A stretch of 64,000 bases of DNA from Mastigias papua (Eukaryota; Cnidaria; Scyphozoa; Rhizostomeae; Mastigiidae): assembly GCA_964019165.1 (NCBI GenBank), contig OZ025273.1, positions 15,234,714 through 15,298,713 on the forward strand, given 5' to 3'. Both the position numbers and the translations under genes were made by a program. The notes beneath the pieces are model-generated. The model did no database searches. It was not told the origin of the DNA and worked only from the letters and a program-made list of their open reading frames with translations. The number at the start of each line of letters is the position of its first letter. Position 1 is the first letter of the stretch. Positions 56,020 through 64,000 of this stretch are shown in pieces.

Positions 56020-57015
56020 TTATTTTAGCCTTCTCATCAATCCCATTAAACTTACAAGGCTATTGGAATAGATAAAAGGTAGAGATTTATCTGCTACTTT
56101 CCAAGGAAGGCCTACTGAATACCTCTTACCTGTAAATAGGATGTTATCAATCACACAGGTATGTACCTCATTGTCAAAACGGATATCTATGCTATCTAGA
56201 TCCCAACATTTTTCCACTTGTGTCGTTAAATCAGTGTTATCAGTTTGTGCTTATAAAGCTGTAGAGTCAGTCATCAAATTAATATTGAAAGAAGTAGCAG
56301 AGTTCAAACTCTTACCTTTGATTGGTCGTGGTAAAACCCACCCAATTGATATTTTTGCTGCTATAGGCTCCCCTGGATTTCCAAGTCTTGCAACTTTGAA
56401 AAGACAAGTAAGTCAGATCCATTAAGGCAATCCACCTCCAATGTGTCTTTGACCTCACTAATATCTGAGAAATACAAATGCGTCAAGTACAGGTATTGTT
56501 CCTTAACAACTACAATATGAGTGTTAGGAATATCTGCAATAGACTCAACAACAAAAGCTTCAATATTTACCTCCTTTCCCATTCCATTCAAGACCTTTAA
56601 AGATAGCTCTACTACCTCTATGATTTCTATCTTTGCAGTTTTTTTACCAAAGGTTTTCAACCCAAGTCTTTCTCTCCGGACTGTTTCTAGTACTAGCTTG
56701 CCTACTGACTTGGCTTTGATGACAGTCTCATGAATGCCAGTGTCAAATTAGACTCTCACCTTTCTCCCTTCCGTGCTGCACACATTGACCAAAGCAGTCT
56801 GGAAAGCTGCACTTGTACCTAAACTGGCGTACCCAATCCAAGGGCTGGTAGTGGGGTCAAACTGGGCTGCACAGGGCTCAGAGTGCAATTCCTTAGGCTG
56901 AGCAGCGCTGCTATAAATAGCAATATGAGCAATACGATGTCCCTTACCTTTGGCTGCCTTGTCCTGTGTTATAAACCTACACTGTGAAGGTGTGTTACCT
57001 GGCCTCAGGCAATAA
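56020..57015 (-). mobile_element. BEL/Pao retrotransposon fragment
   Basis: Minus-strand remnant. The right end has a degraded gag knuckle (CLRPGNTPSQCRF). A protease with FDTGIHETVIKAKS follows after a stop (near 56,745), then LKVLNGMGKEVNIEAFVVES and VDCLNGSDLL (56,361-56,660, the DUF1758-type protease region). The start of the polymerase polyprotein is VEKCWDLDSIDIRFDNEVHT and GKRYSVGLPWKVADKSLPF (56,020-56,217). This order is diagnostic of BEL/Pao elements. The rest of the polymerase, RNase H, integrase and LTRs are absent. Confidence 0.8.
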
Positions 57016-57356
57016 AACCACCTGGCTGTTTAAATATAAATTTAAGCAGGTGTATGGTTTATGACAATATATGTTGTTTTCAATATTGTATCACAATTTA
57101 CATGAAGATATTCATATATTCGATTCATGCTATTATATGTCAAGATATGAATGTGCATTGATTACGGAATTTATTTTTATAAATTTTAATTTTAACCTGT
57201 ACGATTTAATTCTGATTTTATCAACTCAACTCAAATACAAATTAATCTATAGTTATAGCTAAAAAAGCAATTTAACATAACAAAAATATATTAACACATT
57301 TAACAAAATACACTTAATGTAGTTGTATTTACAATTCAATCATCAATGAAAATTTG
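57016..57356. other. AT-rich spacer
   Basis: Very AT-rich sequence between the BEL/Pao fragment and the ankyrin-type array. No coding feature was recognised, although it may contain further decayed repeat units. Confidence 0.4.
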
Positions 57357-58660
57357 GAATGTCTAAAATTATTACATGACTATGATTTCCCTTGGTATAG
57401 AGATACATGCTCATTAGCAGCTAGAATTTGAATATTCAAGATATTTTCATGAAAATAGTTGCTAATGGGATGAATCGATTAATAAAAATTGAGCTGTAAA
57501 TGGTGAATTAGAATGTCTAAATTATGCATTAGAAAATGAGTGTCCATGGGGTGATATGTTATTTGAAAATGCTGCTTTAAATGGAAATTTACACTGTCTA
57601 TTCCGTGCATGTGTTTAAGTGTCCATTGTGTGACTCTGAAACTCTAAGTAAATAAAGTGAAGAAGTATGTGAACAGGCTTTTTGGGAATATATAGATGGA
57701 AAAACAATATTTAAAGATATTTCCTAATATCATATTATATAAATATTTAGATTTCTTGTTTTATATAAAAAGTAGAGGTTTAATGAATATTGTATTTGTA
57801 ATATAGCCGCTAGAAATGGACATTTTGATTGTTTAACATATGCACATAAAACTGGTGGGAGCAGATTTACAGAATTTATTTACGAAGTTTCTGATTGGGA
57901 AGGACATTTAGAATGCTTCAAATATGTTCATGAAAGTTGTGTGCCTATTGCACTATGGATATATTTGTATGCTGCACAAAATGGCTATGTACAATGCTTA
58001 AAATATGCAAAACTAACGGTCATATGTTATAAAATATTGTGATAGCCGAGAAATATCAGAATCAGCTGCAATATATGGTCAAGTAGAATGTCTAAAGTAT
58101 ATTTACGGAAATAAGTTACCATGGGATGAAATAACATGGGCATATGCTGCTTGGCACGGTAAGTTAGAATGTCTAAAATATCTCCATAAAAATGACTGTC
58201 CTTGAGATGAAGAATCATATGGAGATGCTGCCTGGAGTGGAAATTTACAGTGTTTGAAATATGCTCACGAAAGTGACTGCCTATGTGATGATAAACCATG
58301 TACCAATGCAGCTCAGAATTGCCATTTAGAATGTCTAAAATATGCAATTGATCATGGTTGTGATCATAATAAATATGTGAATGGAATGAATCTTCTGAAT
58401 ATTCTACATCTGAAAATTGATTCTTAGAATGTCTAAACTGTATACATAAAAATGGCTGTCCGTGGAATAGTTGGACATGTGCAGCAGCTGCTATCTGTGA
58501 AGTTCTAGAATGTCTAAAACCTGTACATGAGAATGGCTGTCCGTGGAATAAATTGGCATGTGCAATTGAAGCTAATAATTTACATTTAGAATGTTTTAAA
58601 TGTGCGGATGAAAATGGTTGCATAAAACATGCTCATTTCCTGCTGAAAATGGGCACTTAG
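57357..58660 (+). pseudogene. Ankyrin-type repeat array, giant-virus style (decayed)
   Basis: At least twelve copies of a 27-residue repeat with the core LECLKYAHENGCPW (variants QCLKYAHESDC, ECLKYLHKNDCP, ECLNYALENECPW). The DNA period is exactly 81 bp in most steps, measured at the ECLK codons: 57,511-57,592; 57,911-57,992; 58,086-58,167-58,248-58,329; 58,427-58,508-58,589. In-frame stops (for example CP* near 58,203) and frame shifts (94 and 98 bp steps at 57,992 and 58,329) show that it no longer encodes a protein. This ankyrin variant is best known from Mimivirus-type giant viruses and some protists, where large paralogue families exist. The segment is more AT-rich than neighbouring retroelements. 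Acquisition by horizontal transfer is an inference; a member of a host-lineage ankyrin family is the alternative. Confidence 0.8.
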
Positions 58661-58685
58661 TGATTTTTACATGAGATTTTTACAC

Positions 58686-59190
58686 ACAGAGAGAACAGCC
58701 ACCTCGTATGTGTAAAAATCTCATTCTAAAATTAAAAGTGATTCGGCCAGAATACAACATCTCATTAATAAACCAGAATGCGCTATAACATATTCAGACG
58801 ATAATTCTCGGATCATAGGGCAAACAAGATCGTCCTTTCATTTAAGTGTTTTGGAATCAGTTTACATAAAGACTCGAAACCCAGCCTTGTGTAAACAAAA
58901 AGAGTTCATTTTCTCACTTGTACTCTTCAAGTAAACAATGCTGACTAGGTGCCAAGTGGCCAGTCATACGGCTAACTAGACACATTATTCATCATATCAC
59001 GTGTACCCGCATCTGGCTATAAATTTTGGTTCACCTTTCGGTCGCTATCCGACGTTTCATACTCTTGACGAATGTCGGACGAAAATAAGCTTTTCAGTAT
59101 GCCTAAAACATGGTACCGCTTTTTCGTGCTGTAGTGAAGTTCTGTAGTACCAACAGGCTCTTCACGACTATCGCTTTGCATTTTAATATA
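58686..59190 (+). mobile_element. Penelope-like element copy 4 (3' fragment)
   Basis: Plus-strand relative of the element at 20,205-20,958. It begins within the GIY-YIG C-terminus (REQPPR, then CAITYSDDNSRIIGQTRSS, VLESVYIKTRNPALCKQKEF) and continues into the shared 3' sequence (CATCTGGCTATAAATTTTGG, GTTCACCTTTCGGTCG), ending near 59,190 after ACTACAGAACTTCACTACAG-type sequence in inverse. It directly follows the ankyrin-type array. Confidence 0.8.
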
Positions 59191-59333
59191 TAGTTGTAAT
59201 TTATTTGTAGATATAATTATGCTATTGATGGACGGATTCCTTATCATGTTTTGATAAATTAACCATTACACTAAAATCGTACAAATAGCCATTAAATGAT
59301 TCATTGAAGATTTTATTATTGAATAACATAAGT

Positions 59334-59574
59334 TGTTAGAATATGGGCAGAGTCCAATAGGTGTCTTTATGCAACACCTGTTTGATCATATATTCTGGTG
59401 GAATTAAATGAAATATTGTGCTTTGACCATTAAGTAAAACGCTAATATTTGTTCTTGTATCTACCATAGTATTTGATGTTGCTATATATGTATGATTATA
59501 TGGTACTCCATCAGTTTTCATATCATTTTGTTCAAAGTAGATTCCTCTTGGGAGTTCTAACATACACACCATCA
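59334..59574 (-). repeat. Gypsy element 3' LTR (degenerate)
   Basis: In minus sense it starts TGATGGTGTGTATGTTAGAA after a purine tract (AAGAGGAGAGA, 59,577-59,587) and ends near TTCTAACA. It is similar in parts to 63,695-63,886 (GTTAGAACT, CCCAAGAGGA, TTGAACAAAATGAT and TTGGACTC...CATAT). Identity is low with length differences, so the copy is old. Confidence 0.45.
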
Positions 59575-59867
59575 TATCTCTCCTCTTAATTTGAAATTAA
59601 TTTAGTACACCTATCACCTCATAGTTCAATCTTTTAGGCTGTCTCCTTCTACAAATGGAACGCTATTGACTTGAAAAACTTTCCTCCTCCCCACTTGTTT
59701 CAGGACAGTTAGTTGCATCATCATTCGGCTGCTCACGTGAAACTAAGGGTATATCATCATCTTCCCGGTATAATGATTGACTTCCTCTATTAAATTGGGC
59801 TTTCAATTGCTGCGAATGTCGTCGCAAAATTAGGCCTTCGCAAACAAAAAGCTTTATACGACAATGG

Positions 59868-60500
59868 CTAGATTTTGCGACGAATCTTTACAATGACTAT
59901 TTTTGGCCCCATTTTTCTATAATTACATGCCCATACTTGATCTCTTACTTCAAATTTTTGCATCTTTGCTGTACGATCATGATAATATGTTCCCTTCTTT
60001 TGCGATTTCTGAACTTTGTCATATACAACAGCAGTTTTATTATCAATTATATCTTTTTCTTTATGAAGACTCAAACCAAGACGAGTACGCAATTTCCTTC
60101 GCATTAACAGTTGGCATGGAGCTTGGTTAGTTGTTGAGTGCTTTTTGACTTGATAAGTGAGGAAACATTATTCAAATTGCAGTCAAGATTTTAGCCACTC
60201 AGTGCCATCTTATTCGTGCATTTCTTGAAAGTTTGAATGAACCTTTCAACCTGGCCATTTGCTTGAGGGTGTAACATTACAATTGCTGATTCCTCTTAAA
60301 AACAAAACCCCTTGAATTCATCTGAAATAAATTGCCAATTCTCAACTCAGCTACTTCTTGCCATTAAGAAAATACATCATCTACAACAAGCCACATAAAC
60401 GCAAAATATGGACCTTTTAGATCAATGTGTTAGCTTTTCCATGCCTTTGCTGGTTACAGCCAAGGATGTAAGGGTACCTTTTGCTAATTGTCTCCATTTT
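59868..60500 (-). pseudogene. Gypsy integrase catalytic core and C-terminus
   Basis: Remnants include a GPYFAFMWLVVDD stretch (first catalytic Asp region), HPQANGQVERFIQTFK near 60,235-60,275 (catalytic Glu block) and the C-terminal frame 59,868-60,104 with RRKLRTRLGLSLH and HDRTAKMQKFEVRDQVWA. Integrase inserts element DNA into the genome. Stops and frameshifts occur throughout. Confidence 0.75.
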
Positions 60501-60504
60501 CATA

Positions 60505-60756
60505 TCATTCACAACAACTACAAATAATGTTCTCAATTTCTCCATCCATTCTTGGCCACCAGAAATGTTCCCTTGTTAATGATTTCATGCGGACAATACC
60601 TGAATGATCAGCATGCAAAAAACGTTCCCTTGTTAATGGTTCCATGCGGACAATACGTGAATGAACAGCATGCAATAAACATTCCCTTGCTAATGATTTC
60701 ATGCGGACAATGCCTGAATGAACAACATGCAATTCATTTAACAATCTTCCTCTCAA
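60505..60756 (-). pseudogene. Gypsy integrase zinc-binding domain with triplicated segment
   Basis: Encodes the HHCC domain of integrase: LLNELHVVHSGIVRMKSLAR, then HFWWPRMDGEIENIICSCCE with the Cys pair. The His-His segment occurs three times (LHVVHSGIV, LHAVHSRIV, LHADHSGIV) because a 57-bp unit is repeated in tandem at 60,567-60,737. Related integrases have one. The frame stays open through all three. Confidence 0.85.
60567..60737. repeat. 57-bp tandem triplication
   Basis: Units 60,567-60,623, 60,624-60,680 and 60,681-60,737, each starting (G/A)TTCCCTTG(T/C)TAATG and containing TTCCATGCGGACAATAC or a variant. A multiple of three, so it adds two 19-residue copies without a frameshift. Confidence 0.9.
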
Positions 60757-60959
60757 CTCCTTTGGTACAACAACACGAGTTCCCTAAATCAAAATTCCAT
60801 CGCATACAGTTAACTTAGCCTCACGTCTGCGAAAAGCAACGATGTCACGATCTTCAAAACTCGAATTCCTTCTCAATTTCTTACCGTTACAAATTTCATG
60901 AATAACTCTTGAAAATACATCATCCCTCTTCAAAGCGTCCTTCTCTACATAAACAGAAA

Positions 60960-62420
60960 CCGGCTAAGTTCGGAATACATCGTATTTTATAAGATCAACC
61001 GGAGCATGTCCAGATTCATACTGCGGGTCGAAACCACACGACAATTGAGATAAACCATCAGCATTTCCGTGACTTGTACACAATCCCCTAGGTATTAGCA
61101 GATAATATGATTGACCATCTCTGTAAGCGACTTGCAAATATTGTTGGAGTACCCTTCTTTAATCCAATAATAGTTACTAATGGTTTGTGGTTTGTTACTA
61201 ACTTGGAAGTATGTCTCTACAAATATTGATGAAATTTCTTTACACCATACACTATGCTCAAACCTTCCTTCTCTATTTGAGAGTAATTTCTTTCCACAAG
61301 TGTTAAAGACTTCAATGCATAAGCTATCGGCCGTTACTCTCCATTTGGTTTAATATGAAATAAAGCTGCACCAATTCCAGAAACACTTGCATCGCAAGCT
61401 AATCCTATAGGTAGGTTAGGATCGAAATGCATCAATGCTGGCATTGACATAAGATCTTTTCTAAAGCTATTAAAAACAGCTGACTTAGCATAATTCCAAA
61501 CCCACGGATAATCTTTCTTCAATAACTCTTTGAAAGGTGCGGAACGTTCTGATAAATGAAGTAAAAATTTGCCGAAATAAACAACCATTCCCAGAAGCCT
61601 CTTTAGTTCAGTAACATTCGTGGGCTCAGCAATTTTCTGTATTGCTTCAAGTTTCTTTTTAGATAGATGCAGCCCTAGACGTGAAATGACATGACCAAGA
61701 TATCCAATTGACTCTTGACAAACATGCATTTCTCCTTACACAATATCAAACCATGTTCCTTTATTCTTTCAAAAACAGCCCCTTTATTCTCATGTGTTCC
61801 TCTTCTGTTTTTCCGGTAATTATGATATCATCTAGATGATACTGTTAAGCCGTAAAACCTTGAAATATCTGATCCATAACTTGTTGAAAAATTGTAATAG
61901 CTGAACTAATTCCAAACGGTAATCTTGTATACTGAAAAAGTCCTTTGTGTATATTGATAACCACTAACTACTGAGATTCTATATCCATTTCGATTTGCAA
62001 TTAAGCTTCAGAAATATCCAATTTGCTAAACATTACCCCATCATTTAGATTTGTAATTAACTCATTTGGTTGAAGCAAAGGATGCTGTACAACGTCCATC
62101 TTAGGATTTGTTACTGAAAAACCACTGCATATGCGTACTGATCCATTTCGTTTCAAAACAGTAACAACTGAAGCCGCCCAGTCTAAGTACTGCACTGGTT
62201 TAATGATTCCTTTCTACTCCAAACGATCAAGTTGGCTTTCCACCTTCTTCTTCATAGCGAATGGCACTGGACATGCTGTACGAAATATTGGAATTGCGTC
62301 ATGTTTCATTTTGATTTTTGCCTTAACACCTTTGCACAATCCTAATTCTTTCAACAGATTTTGATTGATTTCATCCGAGACAGCTTTCAGTTGTTTTTCC
62401 TTTTTGTACAGAAACAGCAA
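60960..62420 (-). pseudogene. Gypsy reverse transcriptase and RNase H
   Basis: 62,001-62,195 encodes LDWAASVVTVLKRNGSVRIC and LNDGVMFSKLDISEA (first catalytic Asp). The catalytic box reads HLDDIIITGKTEEEH at about 61,800-61,850 in another frame. 61,334-61,729 covers QESIGYLGHVISRLGLHLSK, LKRLLGMVVYFGKFL and ACDASVSGIGAALFH, the junction into RNase H, continued in other frames to about 60,960. 62,214-62,420 is the region between protease and polymerase. Confidence 0.8.
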
Positions 62421-62605
62421 AGATCGCCTGCTTAATCAAGACGAATTTGACACAATAAATCTCTTCCCAGAAGATTCCTGGCATTGCCTTTTACTACTCT
62501 TGCACAAAACGTGGTCACTTGTCCATTAATTTCAACATTGGCATCAAACTCTCCCAGTAATGCAATGTTTTCCTGAGAATAGCCTTTCAGCTCCAAAGAC
62601 GAAGA

Positions 62606-63640
62606 TCATATTACTGGGGCTTCAACAGAATCATGCCATGTAACCTGGCTGATCAGCTTAGCGACAGATCCAGTGCCAATTTCCAACGTGATTGACTTTC
62701 CATTAGTTTTAGCTGCACCTTTTGGGCATGGTTTCAAAATTTCTGCAATATGATTGGTTTCTTTTGTGTAACTAGAGAATGTCTCAAAATCTACAGTTTC
62801 TTCAGAAATATGCTTCACTTGCCTGTATGAGGACTTGCGAGAGACACGCGTAGTTTTACGTGGAGCCCTACACTCTCGGGCATAATATCCATCTTTACCG
62901 CAATCAAAACATTTCAAGAATTTTGTAGAATTTGAGAAATGCTGCTTCCACTTTGTTTCCTCATTCTGAGGTTTGCTTCCCTTTCTCTTTGGCATTACCC
63001 AATGAACTTCACTAGATCCACGAAAGGAAATATTTTTAAACTGTTGAGCATCTTTCTGTGCAGCTTTGACAGCCTTCATGATTTCTACAGCTCTCGTAAA
63101 AGTTAAAGCGTCAGGTTCTTGCAATAAACAGCGTTGCCACGCTTTGTTATTCAAACCGAAAACAAGCTGATCCCTGAGCGACTGTAGCAATGGAGTTAAT
63201 GTTGCGTTGGTAGGGGCTGCAAACTCGCATGCATTCACTAATCTTGACAGTTCAGCTTCATATTCCGCTACTGATTCGTTTGCCACCTGCTTCCTATCGT
63301 AAAACATAAAAAATTCCGCTAGTATTGACGGCTTTGGCTTATAATACCTCCCCAAAAGTGCAATTAATTCTTGCAATGGCTTATTTTCGGGTTCCTCTGG
63401 TGCACATAACGGATTCAGCTTCTCGAAGGCATTACGTGCAACAAAGAGTAAAAACTGGCCAGGTTTATCCTCTTCGGCAACTTTGTTGACATTCCAGAAA
63501 AGTTTCACATGTGCAACATAGCTTTCCCACTCTTCTAGCTCGTCGAATTTCCCTGGAAGTTCAATATGCTGCTCTCTTCTTGGTTGAGAACCTTACCCCA
63601 ATGGCTCCGGCTTTAATCTAGCATTTTCATCATAAGGCAT
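62606..63640 (-). pseudogene. Gypsy gag and protease start
   Basis: The probable start is ATG at 63,640 (MPYDENARLKPEPL), followed by one in-frame TAA at about 63,595; the frame is then open to 62,606. Blocks: FDELEEWESYVAHVKLFWNV, LQELIALLGRYYKPKPSILA, VAEYEAELSRLVNACEFA and knuckle CFDCGKDGYYARECRA (C-x2-C-x4-Y in the usual His position, then x4-C). The end, SITLEIGTGSVAKLISQVTW, is the start of the protease, where the expected DTG/DSG active site reads GTG. The altered knuckle His and protease Asp agree with an old inactive copy. Confidence 0.85.
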
Positions 63641-63672
63641 AGTAATATCATATAGTAATATCTTCTCGAAAT

Positions 63673-63690
63673 ATCCTGTCGACTGCGCCA
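63673..63690 (-). other. Primer-binding-site-like sequence
   Basis: Minus-sense TGGCGCAGTCGACAGGAT lies four bases after the putative 5' LTR end (AATAACA), as expected for the tRNA primer site of a gypsy element. The matching tRNA was not determined. Confidence 0.5.
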
Positions 63691-63694
63691 GATA

Positions 63695-63886
63695 TGTTAT
63701 TTTTTTTCGATATGGCCCAGACCAAAAACACAGCGTAGAAAGAACAGCATGAAAAACACCAGTTTACAACCAAATCAACTAAAAAACAAACTATTCAAAC
63801 GGAAATCATTTTTGTACAAATTCAAGTCCTCTTGGGAGTTCAATCTTAATTCAGTCAGAGGAAGTTCTAACACTTGCACCATTACA
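63695..63886 (-). repeat. Gypsy element 5' LTR (degenerate)
   Basis: In minus sense starts TGTAATGGTGCAAGTGTTAG and ends AATAACA before the primer-binding-like site. It shares several blocks with the 3' LTR at 59,334-59,574 but is about 50 bases shorter. Confidence 0.45.
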
Positions 63887-64000
63887 CGACTCATTAGTTT
63901 TATTCATGTCAATCCTCGATGTATCATTATTTTGATCAATTAAACGAAAATAACCGTCGTGATTCAATTTTGATTTATTATTTTCTACAATTAATGCTTT

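Larger units (their letters stand above)
59334..63886 (-). mobile_element. Ty3/gypsy retrotransposon, complete order but decayed
   Basis: Minus-strand element of about 4.55 kb with recognisable LTRs, primer-binding-like site, gag, protease, reverse transcriptase, RNase H and integrase, all in normal gypsy order. Many stops and frameshifts break pol into short frames. It follows the Penelope fragment and reaches close to the window end. Confidence 0.8.

Noticed and set aside
58027..58623. 198-codon minus-strand open frame rich in His
   Set aside because: It is antisense to the ankyrin-type array; the regular repeat and the recognisable protein motif are on the plus strand.

Overview
The window looks like AT-rich, repeat-dense intergenic DNA from an animal genome, most likely an early-branching metazoan such as a cnidarian. 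This is inferred from the mix of elements: a NACHT-type NLR exon with intron borders, Penelope-like elements with GIY-YIG nuclease ends, PIF/Harbinger and Tc1/mariner DNA transposons, Ty3/gypsy and BEL/Pao retroelements, and several LINE clades. There are no bacterial-style operons, ribosome binding sites or compact gene spacing. No rRNA, tRNA or CRISPR array was seen.

Layout. 1-10,190 (mostly minus strand): three decayed endonuclease-type LINEs (about 488-3,660, 3,901-6,860 and 9,100-9,905), two near-identical 267/268-bp Tc1/mariner-type MITEs (6,863-7,129 and 9,923-10,190) and another inverted-repeat element (8,150-8,611). 10,913-12,975 (+): one long open exon encoding a NACHT NTPase, the only convincing host gene in the window. 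16,465-17,047: a 583-bp fold-back palindrome. 20,205-24,931: a Penelope-like element (minus) split by a complete PIF/Harbinger transposon with 57-bp terminal repeats, a broken transposase and an intact Myb/SANT-like partner gene. 25,657-39,763: five LINEs with restriction-like endonuclease type C-termini, most bordered by (TAA)n tracts. One of them (31,654-36,133) has an uninterrupted reading frame of about 1,280 codons. One (minus strand, 25,672-28,076) carries a 648-bp Harbinger-type MITE. 43,817-48,130: a gypsy gag fragment, a second Penelope-like element, a LINE tail, a very long (TA)n tract and a third Penelope fragment. 54,371-55,110: a Tc1/mariner transposase remnant whose left end matches the MITE terminal repeat. 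56,020-57,015: a BEL/Pao fragment. 57,357-58,660: a decayed ankyrin-type repeat array with an exact 81-bp period, of the kind known from giant viruses. 58,686-59,190: another Penelope 3' end. 59,334-63,886: a degenerate but structurally complete gypsy element with recognisable LTRs.

How the parts relate. Apart from the NACHT exon, most recognised coding material is mobile DNA at different stages of decay, often nested. Two Harbinger-type insertions can be removed on paper, with one 3-bp target duplication, to give an uninterrupted host-element frame. The (TAA)n-separated LINEs suggest repeated target-specific insertion into one microsatellite. Strongest candidates for something new: the giant-virus-type ankyrin pseudogene, the TAA-targeted LINE train with its intact member carrying two SANT-like repeats, the MITE-to-transposase link, and a 57-bp triplication inside a gypsy integrase zinc-binding domain. 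All calls come from reading the sequence without database searches.
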